A DNA stretch of 21,943 nt from a virus, in the IMG/VR virus record IMGVR_UViG_3300049716_000091, positions 1 through 21,943 of that record, one strand, 5' to 3'. Under the pieces are notes generated by a model. The model saw nothing but the letters and a program-made list of their open reading frames with translations, had not been told where the DNA came from and searched no databases. Made by a program: the position numbers and the translations under genes. Positions 11,305 through 20,369 of the stretch are shown here, piece by piece (position 1 is the first letter of the stretch; every line of letters starts with the position of its first letter).

Positions 11305-11760
11305 ATGCCGCTAACGAAATCTAATAAAAAACCCGGAAGACCGGTCGCTCGCGCGAAAAAAGTCGCGTCGACTCGCGCACTTGCTTATGCAATTCTCTCA
11401 GGTGTTGGTGGTCTCAGTAAATGCGAAGCCAAAAAGCGCGCTGGATATCATGCTGGTTATTCTCCAGAACGCACACAATCATATTTGCCGATCCAGGAGC
11501 GCATTGAGGCTGCCTGTGATGTGGTCGGCGTAAGCGTTGAGGCTAATGCAGCGACCCTTGGCAGCATTGCATATGATGCAGAGAACGCATGTCCTGAACG
11601 AGTGTCTGCAATACGAGAGATCAACAACATGGCAGGATGGCACGCGCCTGAACGCATTGAAGTGCAGCAACACACAACCAACGTCTCAATCCTGATAGAC
11701 ATGGTACGCAACCAAGGATTAAGTATGGGTGAGTTAATAAGACAGGCGCAATCTGCATGA
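11305..11760 (+). CDS. Putative terminase small subunit
   Basis: 151 residues: a basic N terminus (KSNKKPGRPVARAKKV), a helix-turn-helix-like region (~25-60, LSKCEAKKRAGYHAGYSP), a helical middle and EINNMAGWHAPERIEV (~125-140), a pattern common near the C terminus of phage small terminase subunits. The small subunit binds the packaging site and recruits the large subunit. It lies at the start of the packaging block, two genes upstream of the large subunit. The ribosome site is weak. DNA-binding by an HTH is reasonable; family membership is inferred rather than certain. Confidence 0.62.
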   Translation: MPLTKSNKKPGRPVARAKKVASTRALAYAILSGVGGLSKCEAKKRAGYHAGYSPERTQSYLPIQERIEAACDVVGVSVEANAATLGSIAYDAENACPERVSAIREINNMAGWHAPERIEVQQHTTNVSILIDMVRNQGLSMGELIRQAQSA

Positions 11761-11762
11761 TA

Positions 11763-11803
11763 ATTACAATCTATTACAATGTTGTTAAGTTGAAAGATTG
11801 TAA
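11763..11803. other. ATTACAAT direct and inverted repeats
   Basis: ATTACAAT at 11763-11770 and 11773-11780 (10-bp period) and inverted ATTGTAA at 11797-11803 just before the next ATG. These could form a small stem or an operator. Confidence 0.3.
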
Positions 11804-12169
11804 ATGAATATCAATACAACTGTTACGCGTTTAACTAAATGGATTCTCAATCCATTGCGATTAATTTGGACGGTCATAGCCGCCCCCTCCTTTTTTCGGA
11901 GACCCCCAGGGGGGAGTCCGCCAGACGACTCGGTCCACCAGGTACATCCGCCTCAGCCTTTAAAATTTCCTATAAAATCGACTTTACAAAAGATACAAGA
12001 ACCGGATTACAGATTAATGCTTGTCGAGAACAAGGAGCGTTTAAATCGGATTCGGTATTCGCTTGAGACGTCGATACCGGTTGATGCTAACCATGTTTTA
12101 ATTCGAGGAGTGGATAATTCGGATTTTATTAATCGGTTTTGTGAATATAGAAATTTGTCGAGGAGATAA
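11804..12169 (+). CDS. Hypothetical protein, possible membrane anchor
   Basis: 121 residues. The N terminus has a hydrophobic helix (~10-30, WILNPLRLIWTVIAAPSFF), then a Pro/Gly-rich linker (RRPPGGSPPDDS) and a charged, helical C-terminal part (YRLMLVENKERLNRIRYSLE). No family is recognised. A competing frame at 11839-12066 is a shadow. The linker DNA contains an uninterrupted G/C run that is part of an inverted repeat. Weak GAAAG-type ribosome site; the next gene begins 3 bp after its stop. Confidence 0.55.
   Translation: MNINTTVTRLTKWILNPLRLIWTVIAAPSFFRRPPGGSPPDDSVHQVHPPQPLKFPIKSTLQKIQEPDYRLMLVENKERLNRIRYSLETSIPVDANHVLIRGVDNSDFINRFCEYRNLSRR
11897..11920. other. G/C-run inverted repeat inside the 11804 gene
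   Basis: CGGA (11897-11900) and CCCCC (11903-11907) mirror GGGGGG (11909-11914) and TCCG (11917-11920), centred on one A. It is a compact, slippage-prone palindrome inside the Pro/Gly linker coding sequence. Confidence 0.45.
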
Positions 12170-12172
12170 GCG

Positions 12173-12415
12173 GTGAAGGTTTTTACGACACAGAATGTTC
12201 AGGGATTAAGTTTTGACCGGGTGATGAAGAAGGTTAAACCGGTTGAGGCATTGCAAATAGAGGAGGAATTTCAGATACCGACATATGACGGTGATGTGTT
12301 GCAAGGGGAGTCGGGAGATTATTTGATTTGTGACGAGAAGGATCGGTTGTTTGTGGTTCGACAGGAAGATTTTAAAAAAGGCTATCGTTTTTATCGTGAG
12401 GAAATAGACGCGTGA
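12173..12415 (+). CDS. PGDYG-like small protein
   Basis: 80 residues from GTG 12173, chosen because AGGAG (12161-12165) lies upstream and the frame begins right after the previous stop. The C-terminal half, SGDYLICDEKDRLFVVRQ followed by EDFKKGYRF, matches the pattern of PGDYG-type small phage proteins (a short beta fold). No catalytic residues are evident and the function of the family is unclear. GTGA overlap (12412-12415) couples it to the large terminase. Confidence 0.65.
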   Translation: MKVFTTQNVQGLSFDRVMKKVKPVEALQIEEEFQIPTYDGDVLQGESGDYLICDEKDRLFVVRQEDFKKGYRFYREEIDA

Positions 12416-14187
12416 AACCGATCGCTAAAATCGACGTTAAATCGCCGTTGGAAGGCACAACGCTTCTTGAAGCGGTTCGGGAGATGGTAAGACTATACCC
12501 GACGCTTGGACACGTGCCTAATACGGCTCAACGTCGCATTATGGCGCCGTGGGAGAAGGGGCCGTATCCGTTTATGGTGGTATCGTCGTGCGGAAACGGA
12601 ACAGGAAAGACGAACGTTGTTCCTGTGGATTTGGTTGGGTGTCTGTGTGGACCTGAGTTTTTGAATGACTGTTGGAACGCAGGACCAGACGGAAAGTCGA
12701 TAGGAATGACGCATTATCGGTATTATCACGATTGCCGGGAGTTGCGGGAAAAGGGAGAGTTTCAGTATCGACTGCTTTGTGGTCCGGAGGACATGAAAGA
12801 GGGCGGGTCGCTTTACGTTGAGATCAAAAAATATATTCCGACTGCAAATTTTAAAGGAAAGACGTCGACGGGATCGTATAAACAGATAGAGATTCCATTA
12901 CCTTCGAATCCTTCGGTAAAAAATTACGTTGATATAAAAACGTTTGATCAGGAAGTAACGACGCACGCCGGGGCGAATCTGCATCGAATTGGGATCAATG
13001 AGCCTCCGCCTTATCCGGTGTTTGCGGAAACAATATCGAGGATACGGTCGCAAAAAGGACAAGTGCAGTGTACGATTCTGATGAACGCGACGATTTTGGA
13101 TGTGGCAACGTGGATTTTTGATTTACAGGACGACGAGTTTTTTAAAGGAAAGATTGTTTTTGTTCAAGGGTCTATTTGGGAAAACTGCGTTGGGGAGGAA
13201 ATTACTCAGGACATTGCGGACCAGTTAGAGGAAAAGCTTAACGTTGTACTGGAAAAAGATACCGCCGGCCACTATCTCACGTATGGACATCTGACCAGGT
13301 CGTCGATTGAAAACCAGATACATTTTTTTGAGCGGACGGACCCAAATCAGATCGAGGCGCGTATTTGGGGAGCGAATACCCAGACGTTTGGAGCGGAATT
13401 TAAGACGTTTAATATCAATATTCACGTATGTCCTTCCCGAGTTATTCCTCGAAATGTTCCAGTGTTTCAGGTGGTTGACCCGCACCCTGTGAAGCCGGAC
13501 CTTGCGGGATATTTCTTTGTTGATCACCTTGGACGCAAACACTGGTTTGAGGAATGGCCGCATCTTCCTTGGGAAAAATTGAGTTCGAGGAATAAGACTA
13601 TTGCGGAAATATGCGCGGAGTGGACGGCGCTTGAATCGCGTCTCGGAATTTCCGACCAGGTCGTTACGCGGATCGGCGACCCGAACAGGTTTATGACCGC
13701 GGACTCGCGCGATAATCTCGCGCTATGGGCTCTCTATGTACCGCATGGGTTTTCGTTTAATTGTTTCGTTCGGGATAATTTGGAGTTTGGACATCAGCAA
13801 ATTCATTCGGCGCTGTATTTCGATAAGCGAGTGGCAAAGACCGACCCATCGGACATCCTTGCTCAACCAGGAATGGACTTCACGTCAAACTGCGAGAACC
13901 TGATTAATTCGTGCAAGTTTTATGGACGCAAGGCGCGTAAGGATGTTACGACCGCGGTCAATGAGTCCATCGATAAAAAATATAAGGACGGCATGGACAT
14001 CATCAGGTATGGAACGGTATTCACTTCAGGAAAAACGTTTGATGAATTATGCGGATTGAAGTCTATCGAAGGGGACGATTATTCCCGGATTCGAAAAAGC
14101 AGGGAAGATTACGACGGACCGTATGAGATTCCAAAGGAAAGATTAAAGGGGCGCCGTTTCGTTTCGTTTGTTGGTGCTGGAGCATAA
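12412..14187 (+). CDS. terL: Terminase large subunit
   Basis: 591 residues, GTG start overlapping the previous stop. ATPase domain: Walker A SCGNGTGKT (59-67), Walker B-like HRIGINEPP (191-199) and a coupling segment TILMNATILD (~221-230). In Walker B the usual Asp-Glu pair reads Asn-Glu. The C-terminal nuclease region begins near VFQVVDPHPVKPD, with further acidic sites such as RIGDPNRF. The enzyme powers DNA translocation into the prohead and cuts concatemers at the portal. Length and order (small subunit, large subunit, portal) are typical. The call is firm; the packaging mode (headful or cos) cannot be decided here. Confidence 0.9.
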   Translation: MKPIAKIDVKSPLEGTTLLEAVREMVRLYPTLGHVPNTAQRRIMAPWEKGPYPFMVVSSCGNGTGKTNVVPVDLVGCLCGPEFLNDCWNAGPDGKSIGMTHYRYYHDCRELREKGEFQYRLLCGPEDMKEGGSLYVEIKKYIPTANFKGKTSTGSYKQIEIPLPSNPSVKNYVDIKTFDQEVTTHAGANLHRIGINEPPPYPVFAETISRIRSQKGQVQCTILMNATILDVATWIFDLQDDEFFKGKIVFVQGSIWENCVGEEITQDIADQLEEKLNVVLEKDTAGHYLTYGHLTRSSIENQIHFFERTDPNQIEARIWGANTQTFGAEFKTFNINIHVCPSRVIPRNVPVFQVVDPHPVKPDLAGYFFVDHLGRKHWFEEWPHLPWEKLSSRNKTIAEICAEWTALESRLGISDQVVTRIGDPNRFMTADSRDNLALWALYVPHGFSFNCFVRDNLEFGHQQIHSALYFDKRVAKTDPSDILAQPGMDFTSNCENLINSCKFYGRKARKDVTTAVNESIDKKYKDGMDIIRYGTVFTSGKTFDELCGLKSIEGDDYSRIRKSREDYDGPYEIPKERLKGRRFVSFVGAGA

Positions 14188-14188
14188 G

Positions 14189-16456
14189 ATGGCCGAGTCA
14201 ATAACAGGAAAATTTTCTCCTTACGAAATCAGTGAGGACGACATCACCATTGATGGCCGCGAGTGGGACGACGATTTAATGCGCCTTCTTTGGACTCGCC
14301 ACATGTTGATTTCGGATAGGATGTTTTCGTATTGGAAGCCTTATTACGATAGGGGAAAGACCTGTTTCAACTATGAAAAAGGGAACATCTTTACCTCGAA
14401 ACAACGAAAGAAATATGCCAAGGAAGATAAGTTGTGCGTTGAACCGCGTCTCGTGGAACAGCGCATTTACTCATTGATAGGACAGATACTTCGTGGGCGA
14501 CGGTCCGGATCAATCACGACCGAAGGCGGAAGTCTTGACAATCCAAATGAAAGCGCGATGGCCTGCGAAATTGCGTCGATTGTCATGAAGGATATGGAGA
14601 AAAAATTCAAGGAGCGGCAACTTGAAAAGGATTTACTTCACAACGCGCTCATAAGTTGTTTCCCGAATTGGGCATGGATCGAGAAGGAGTCACCGTCAAA
14701 GGGAGAAGGGGTCCTGAAAGCAACTCTCCTACCCTGGGACTCCGTCGCGGTGGCTCCTTTTAATTTTCTTTACTCTCAAGACATCACCTGCGTTTCTTAT
14801 CGGTCGTTCCTCAAGGAGGCCGAACTCATCGATTATTATCCGAAAATGGAAGAACAGATCAAAGCCCATCGTCAAAACTTGAAGGACAAAGATTACGAAC
14901 TTGAATCTTCCATTTCAGAGTGGAATACACAGCTTTCTTCAGAGAATCGGTCAACACTTTTTTCCATTATGGTTAGCGGGCGGTCATCGATTGTAATGCC
15001 TGATTCTTTTTACGAAGTAATCAAGCGGGTTTTTCAAATTAAACGTAAAGAAAAAATTGCGATCAACCTGGAAAATCCAAACGACTTTCATATTCGGCCG
15101 CCGGATTGGGACGTTGAACGATGGAACGCTTTTATTCAGGAAAAGAAAGACAAAGACGGAATTGAATATTCGGAAGACGAGCGCCTCGTGACTGCCCTGT
15201 GGGAAACGACTGGAACATCTTCCGGGCTCATGGTTCAAAACCAACACCATTGGTATCAAGAAAACGGTCGCATGCCTGGCGCGGCATATTGGCCCGCTAT
15301 GATCGACGCGGACATCTGCGGGCCCGGTGAAAAAATGTTGAGCAATGTTCTGAAAGCGGCTTGCGCCGAAACGGAATTCCTTGACGAAGTGATGAAGGGA
15401 TCAGGAAGTATTTGGCTTTTACGAAACGGGTATATTGCGAACATCGACGACTTTCAAACAGAAGTATCAAAAAGCAATGGTACTGTTTTTATAAAAGGAG
15501 ATTTTCCCGGGCCTCTTGACAATGTGGCTAAGAATATTCAACGTAAACCAAACTCTGCAACCCTTGAGTATGCCCAAAAAGTCAAGGCGGATATTGAAGA
15601 AGAAACCCGGTTGAACCAGAGTATGCAAGGGGCTTCCCAAGGTGATCAATCCGGCGTGGCAAAATCAATGGAAATTGCTCAAGGTATGGTTGCCCAAACC
15701 GACTATGTTGAAAACTTCAATAATTGGTGGGAAGAATTCCAGGACTTAAAATGTTCACTCATTCCTTACGGATATGACCAGTTTGACATCATCGAAATCG
15801 TTGACGAAAAAACAAGTCAGAAAAAAAGCGTCGAAATCAATGCTCCTGTTTCCGACATTACCGGGGAAATAATCGGAGTGGCAAACGATTTGACCGCTCA
15901 TAATTTTAAATTCAAACTTCAGCCGGTTGATGATTCACCGACGGCAAAGGCAGAAGAACAGCGGCAAGCAATTGTCTTCTTAAATGCGGTCCCTGGCCCG
16001 CTTTCCGCAATCGATCCGAGCGGCGAGACCTTGGCATATTTCATGATGTCGCTGCCGAATAGAATTCTGCAGGACGCCGGGAAAAAACTATTGTCGGCCG
16101 CCCAAGGTCGAGCGCAAGCTCAACAACAGCAGGCACAAACCAAGCAGATGCTTGACGCTAATGAGCGTTTACAGAAACTTAAAAACGAAGCCGACAGAAT
16201 CAGGGCAAGCAAAATCATGTTCTCGGTTACCGGCGAACAGCTTGCGCAGTTTCCGATGTTGGCTCAGTTACTAAATGAAATCGGGTATTTCACTCCGCCT
16301 CCCCAGCAATTACCACCGGAATCACAAGGCGCGCTCCCTGCGTCTCAAGATCCCGGAGCTGAGGTTCCAGCGGCTCAGGAATTACAAAACCAACAACCAC
16401 CTCAACCACAACCACCTCAACCACAAAATCAACCACAACCATCCAGTCAAGGGTAG
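14189..16456 (+). CDS. Portal protein (P22-like size)
   Basis: 755 residues from ATG 14189, one base after the terminase stop; an in-frame TTG at 14168 would overlap the terminase end and is less likely. The N-terminal region (MLISDRMFSYWKPYYDRGKT, VEPRLVEQRIYSLIGQILRG) and overall size match large portals of P22-like phages, which form the dodecameric ring for packaging and tail attachment. The C terminus is Gln/Pro-rich (~725-755, repeated QPQPP), encoded by a CAACCACCT-type low-complexity run, and is probably flexible. Position between terminase and scaffold supports the call. Confidence 0.82.
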   Translation: MAESITGKFSPYEISEDDITIDGREWDDDLMRLLWTRHMLISDRMFSYWKPYYDRGKTCFNYEKGNIFTSKQRKKYAKEDKLCVEPRLVEQRIYSLIGQILRGRRSGSITTEGGSLDNPNESAMACEIASIVMKDMEKKFKERQLEKDLLHNALISCFPNWAWIEKESPSKGEGVLKATLLPWDSVAVAPFNFLYSQDITCVSYRSFLKEAELIDYYPKMEEQIKAHRQNLKDKDYELESSISEWNTQLSSENRSTLFSIMVSGRSSIVMPDSFYEVIKRVFQIKRKEKIAINLENPNDFHIRPPDWDVERWNAFIQEKKDKDGIEYSEDERLVTALWETTGTSSGLMVQNQHHWYQENGRMPGAAYWPAMIDADICGPGEKMLSNVLKAACAETEFLDEVMKGSGSIWLLRNGYIANIDDFQTEVSKSNGTVFIKGDFPGPLDNVAKNIQRKPNSATLEYAQKVKADIEEETRLNQSMQGASQGDQSGVAKSMEIAQGMVAQTDYVENFNNWWEEFQDLKCSLIPYGYDQFDIIEIVDEKTSQKKSVEINAPVSDITGEIIGVANDLTAHNFKFKLQPVDDSPTAKAEEQRQAIVFLNAVPGPLSAIDPSGETLAYFMMSLPNRILQDAGKKLLSAAQGRAQAQQQQAQTKQMLDANERLQKLKNEADRIRASKIMFSVTGEQLAQFPMLAQLLNEIGYFTPPPQQLPPESQGALPASQDPGAEVPAAQELQNQQPPQPQPPQPQNQPQPSSQG

Positions 16457-16468
16457 GAGGAGAGTTTT

Positions 16469-17707
16469 ATGGGCACGGAAAAAGAATCGGTAGTCGATAC
16501 CGGGTTTACAAGTTCGAAAGGCGAAGCGGAATACGCCACCGCCATGTTGGCCGACGATCCGGAATATCAGAAACAGGTAAAAGAAGAGGCGGCCGCGGCG
16601 GCATCGAAACCGGGCGAGAAACCTATCGAGGAAAAAGAAGAACCTCCAAAAGAGGATGAACCGGCAAACGAAGAACCTGAGACCGTTGTTGAAAAAAACG
16701 ACGACATCGATGGGGACGGCGAAGAACCCGCGAAAGAAGAAGTCGAATACGAGGATAACGTTATTCCTGGCCTTACCGGAAAACAATTCAGCGCTCTTCC
16801 GGACGACGTTCGGGAAGTCGTTGCCAAAGCAGCAACCCAAGCCGAAGAACTTAAAACCAAAAGTTCGGAAACACAATCACGCCTTGAAAAACTTTTAAAT
16901 GATCCCATTGTAAAACATCGTGACGAAATGATAAAAACCGGGAAGTCGGACCTCACGTATGAGCTTCCCACGATTACCGATCAGCAATTCGCGGAAATAC
17001 TTAAATGCGTGGACGAAGATACTCCGGAGGCCCGCAAAAAAGCCCGCGATATTTTAGGCGACATTGTAAAACAGTCGTCGGAATTATCCGAAAGCAATAC
17101 GCGCATTTTAGAAAATTCAAAATTCAATACCCAAAAAATGTTAAATTCCGCCGGGAAAAACCTATTGAAGCTTGGGGAATTAAACGCGGAATTGAAATGT
17201 GATATAACCGACCCGGATAAGTTGGTAGAAACTCCATTTGAAAAGCTTGGGAACCTTGGCAAGGTACTTCAAAAGCTTTCCGAAATGCAAGCCAATAAAA
17301 CCATTACCAGTGTCGCCAAATACATCAGTGAGCGAAAGCCGGAAGCGCTCTATGCCGAAATGGCCGTGGAATTAGGGTTGCCTTTGGTGCTTAATGCCGA
17401 CAAAAAAATCCGCGACATCGTAAAGAAATCCAACCAGGCCCTGGCTGACAGGTACAGGAAAAACAAGGATGGCAACGGCGGTCAAATGCCGTCCGGGAAA
17501 GAAGTCGATTCCAAAAAAATTAAAAGCGGACAGGTTGTTGATGGAATTGACATCGTAAAGCTGGCAACCAATGACGACTATCATGAAAAAATGCTCTATA
17601 AAAATTCCGGCGATTTGAAATGGGTGGATAAAATTTCGAGATTGAGAGAAAGAGGGGAGCGGTTTCTAATTGAGAACCCCGACCAATCCTCCTCTTCTGG
17701 AAAATAA
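16469..17707 (+). CDS. Putative scaffolding protein
   Basis: 412 residues. The first ~95 are highly acidic and Glu/Pro/Ala-rich (EEKEEPPKEDEPANEEPE), and the middle and C-terminal parts are long charged helices with coiled-coil character (EELKTKSSETQSRLEKLL). There are few aromatic residues and no enzyme motif. Internal scaffolds of phage heads have this acidic, elongated helical make-up, and the gene lies exactly between portal and coat. A strong GGAGGAG ribosome site precedes ATG 16469. Whether it also carries a protease is not indicated. Confidence 0.65.
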   Translation: MGTEKESVVDTGFTSSKGEAEYATAMLADDPEYQKQVKEEAAAAASKPGEKPIEEKEEPPKEDEPANEEPETVVEKNDDIDGDGEEPAKEEVEYEDNVIPGLTGKQFSALPDDVREVVAKAATQAEELKTKSSETQSRLEKLLNDPIVKHRDEMIKTGKSDLTYELPTITDQQFAEILKCVDEDTPEARKKARDILGDIVKQSSELSESNTRILENSKFNTQKMLNSAGKNLLKLGELNAELKCDITDPDKLVETPFEKLGNLGKVLQKLSEMQANKTITSVAKYISERKPEALYAEMAVELGLPLVLNADKKIRDIVKKSNQALADRYRKNKDGNGGQMPSGKEVDSKKIKSGQVVDGIDIVKLATNDDYHEKMLYKNSGDLKWVDKISRLRERGERFLIENPDQSSSSGK

Positions 17708-17732
17708 TAAATCTTAACAGGAGGCTTGAGGT

Positions 17733-19016
17733 ATGGCTGGTCAACAAACATGGGGAAACGCAGGGGATACGAATAATGCGTATATCGTAGTCCCGAAACG
17801 AGAGAAGGAAATTTACGTTAAGTCAACCTACAATACCATTGTGGGAAAGCTTAACGGAAATCGGAAAATGAGCACGCAGATTTTGCGCTTTGGAAACAAA
17901 ACGCAAAACGTGTTCGTCGGAAATTCGAGCTGTATATGGGAAACGGAGATTTCTTCGGGGAATGAATCCCGTATCACCATGATCGAGAACCGGGCGGGCA
18001 TGCCGTCGGGTTATGGCGATTATCCCGTACAGACCGGAAACTACGACAAATACAAACATTCCCAGGTGTGGGTCAACCAGATCGATTCGGAAGCCGTGCC
18101 GGTTCCCGGTCGATGCAGCCTCAAACAGGTCAAGGACATTCTCAACGACCCCAAAGGCGATGCGCTGAATGGGCTCGAAGTGTGGTCCTCCGGTGAAATC
18201 GATTGGGAATTTCTTATTTCCTGCCTGATGGGAGCTTCGAAAAACCTTCTCTCGACAACGCGCGGCGGCCTTGGAATCACTCTGCCGGGTTGCAGTGCCG
18301 GCCAAACTCGGTCATGCTGGAATACCTACGTTGTGGGTAACGGTCTCGTGACCCAGAATACCACTCGGGCGACGTTCGAAGCGTCCGTTGGCACGGCGTT
18401 ATCCGGACTCAGCGACAACGCGCTCTATGCCTTCAACTACAAGCAGCATAACCTCATGCTTGACTTGATCGGATCGCTTTTCTTCAAGAAAAGTGAAGTC
18501 GGCGGGAAATCGTTGAACGCTGTTGTCCTTTCCGATCCGTGGTTGATTGCCCGGCTTGCGGCGACGAGTGGAGACTACGATATGAAGATGCGTTCCGCGT
18601 TCATGGGCAAGGGTTTCGACAGTCCCTCGATCGACAGTATGAGCCCTATCGTTCTGGATGACGTCATGTATATCCCCTGCGAACAGCTCAAGAAGTTCCG
18701 CGCATCCGTAAGTACAAACCCGATTTACGGACCCGGCATCACGGCCGACCCTCGGACCTACGTTAACACCCAGAAAATCTGCTGTCAGATTTGGATGGGG
18801 CCCGGCGCCATTCTTCGGGCAACGGATCGGCGCATGTGGGTAACGGCCGCGCAAGTCGATCAGCATAAGGACCAATACGAGTACGCCCTGCATTGGGATG
18901 ACGGCTTTGTACGGCGCGACTGGTTCGCTAAAGACGGACGGACCGAATTCGATTGCGATAGTATTGCCGTCGGATGGTGGTTTGATCCCGGTGTTGAGAA
19001 AGCGTTCGCGGCGTAA
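17733..19016 (+). CDS. Putative major capsid protein
   Basis: 427 residues with a strong AGGAGG ribosome site. It is rich in beta-strand and Gly, with segments such as KREKEIYVKSTYNTIVGK, IWETEISSGNESRITM and a closing DCDSIAVGWWFDPGVEKAF. The length suits an HK97-fold coat of N4- or P22-like type. It follows the scaffold candidate and is itself followed by a hairpin, as expected for a highly expressed coat gene. No decisive motif exists for this fold, so the call rests on order, size and composition. Confidence 0.7.
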   Translation: MAGQQTWGNAGDTNNAYIVVPKREKEIYVKSTYNTIVGKLNGNRKMSTQILRFGNKTQNVFVGNSSCIWETEISSGNESRITMIENRAGMPSGYGDYPVQTGNYDKYKHSQVWVNQIDSEAVPVPGRCSLKQVKDILNDPKGDALNGLEVWSSGEIDWEFLISCLMGASKNLLSTTRGGLGITLPGCSAGQTRSCWNTYVVGNGLVTQNTTRATFEASVGTALSGLSDNALYAFNYKQHNLMLDLIGSLFFKKSEVGGKSLNAVVLSDPWLIARLAATSGDYDMKMRSAFMGKGFDSPSIDSMSPIVLDDVMYIPCEQLKKFRASVSTNPIYGPGITADPRTYVNTQKICCQIWMGPGAILRATDRRMWVTAAQVDQHKDQYEYALHWDDGFVRRDWFAKDGRTEFDCDSIAVGWWFDPGVEKAFAA

Positions 19017-19034
19017 GCGTTCGATGGTTTAACC

Positions 19035-19076
19035 GGGGCGAAGAAATTCTTCGCCCCATTCTTCGATAAATTTTTT
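19035..19076 (+). terminator. Hairpin after the major capsid gene
   Basis: GGGGCGAAG (19035-19043) pairs with CTTCGCCCC (19049-19057) around a 5-base AT loop. A T6 run (19071-19076) follows 13 bases later, so this is an attenuator, 3' stabiliser or weak terminator rather than a canonical terminator. The ribosome site of the next gene (AAGGAG) begins right after it. Confidence 0.6.
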
Positions 19077-19089
19077 AAGGAGTTTAATA

Positions 19090-19821
19090 ATGAGTATACC
19101 CACGGTTGCACAAGACAAGCTCGGTATAACCAACCTCGTTCCTGAGGGTGCTACCGCGCTGGGGGCCCAGGCAAAAGTTGAAGGGCTTCAAAATATTTTT
19201 GCAGGAGTCCAGGCCAACTGGTCGGGAGCCGGTGACGGAATTCTCGCCCAAAACGACATATGGTTTATCGGTGGCCGCGTCGAGCCGACCTCCTCCGATT
19301 ATCCCAATGCTCCGATAGGATCGCTTTTCTTTTGCTGGCATACGGACAGCGCGAAAACGAATCCGTACGATTCGAAACTTTTCATCAAAACCCAGTACGG
19401 CTGGGAAGCGACCGATACAATGCTTTACGCTTCGGTGTCGTTAACGCTTACCCAATTGCTGGCATTGTACACGACTCCGATTCAAATCGTAGCGGCGCCC
19501 GGAGCGACAAAGGCGATTGTACCGATCCGGGCAGCGTATCAGTACACGTATGGGTCCGCGGCGTTTGGCTTGGGTAGTGTTGTGGACCTTGAAATCCGAT
19601 ATACCGGCACGAGTGGTGCGGCTCTTATCAAGATGCCGACCACGGGGGTATTAGACCAGACAGCCAACGCAACGGCGTGGGGAGCGCCACAGGCAAACGC
19701 GATCATGGCGGCAAACGCCATTGCGTGCGTGCATATCACAGGTGCGAACCCCACTACTGGAACCGGATGTTCCGCCAAGGTTGGGTTTTGGTATAAAGTG
19801 ATGGACGTAGCCGCGTTCTAA
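19090..19821 (+). CDS. Hypothetical virion protein (decoration candidate)
   Basis: 243 residues, with a strong AAGGAG ribosome site. It is Gly/Ala/Thr-rich and beta-like (TQLLALYTTPIQIVAAPGAT, YQYTYGSAAFGLGSVVDLEI) and ends in KVGFWYKVMDVAAF. Low charge and small-residue richness fit a virion structural protein; the place directly after the coat gene suggests a head-decoration or head-completion protein. It is flanked by a hairpin on each side. No family is recognised. Confidence 0.7.
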   Translation: MSIPTVAQDKLGITNLVPEGATALGAQAKVEGLQNIFAGVQANWSGAGDGILAQNDIWFIGGRVEPTSSDYPNAPIGSLFFCWHTDSAKTNPYDSKLFIKTQYGWEATDTMLYASVSLTLTQLLALYTTPIQIVAAPGATKAIVPIRAAYQYTYGSAAFGLGSVVDLEIRYTGTSGAALIKMPTTGVLDQTANATAWGAPQANAIMAANAIACVHITGANPTTGTGCSAKVGFWYKVMDVAAF

Positions 19822-19838
19822 CGGTTGCAGTTAATGGC

Positions 19839-19881
19839 GGCGCGCTGGAAACGGCGCGCCTATCATTCTTTTTTTATTTTT
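19839..19881 (+). terminator. Rho-independent-like terminator
   Basis: GGCGCGCT (19839-19846) pairs with GGCGCGCC (19853-19860) around a 6-base GGAAAC loop, followed by a T-rich run TTCTTTTTTTATTTTT (about 19866-19881). It should at least partly end transcription from the capsid genes. Confidence 0.7.
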
Positions 19882-19898
19882 AAAAAACGGAGAGTGCT

Positions 19899-20366
19899 AT
19901 GAATCAGTTCGACCCCAAAATGATGGTTATGGTCTTGGACGTTACCGAGGGAGTTCCTCCTGATATTCTGTATTACAATTACGGACCAGATCAGGAGCTT
20001 CGGTCATTTGAACCCAATTTCGATTTAGGGGTTCCATCGTATTCGTTACCCCGCGATTATGCCGAAAGGCAATTGGAGAACGCGGGTGGCCGGACGTTTT
20101 TACTTTATTCCCCGAATAAGTTGATCGTTAGAAAACCTAACGGTCGTGGGGGAACGTCGCTGATTACGCTCAAGGCGCACAAAAAAGGCGACGACGGAAA
20201 ATGGGTCGAGAAAACCGACGCCGAAATCGACGCGGAAGGAAGTCCGGCGGTAAACACGGTCATGGAAAAGGTCGTGGCTGCCGCCTCGGAAGAAGTTGAA
20301 CCGGTCAACGAAGAACCGACTCAAGAGGAAAAACCGATTCGCGGAAAATACGGAAAACGAGTATAG
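19899..20366 (+). CDS. Hypothetical virion-region protein
   Basis: 155 residues with a GGAGAG ribosome site. The N-terminal part has an aromatic/acidic segment (DILYYNYGPDQELRSFEP) and a compact beta-like middle (RTFLLYSPNKLIVRK). The C-terminal third is highly acidic and likely disordered (SEEVEPVNEEPTQEEKPI) before a basic end, RGKYGKRV. The place between the decoration candidate and the propeller protein fits a head-tail joining or head-completion protein, but no family is recognised. Stop is TAG 20364-20366. Confidence 0.65.
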   Translation: MNQFDPKMMVMVLDVTEGVPPDILYYNYGPDQELRSFEPNFDLGVPSYSLPRDYAERQLENAGGRTFLLYSPNKLIVRKPNGRGGTSLITLKAHKKGDDGKWVEKTDAEIDAEGSPAVNTVMEKVVAAASEEVEPVNEEPTQEEKPIRGKYGKRV

Positions 20367-20369
20367 TCT

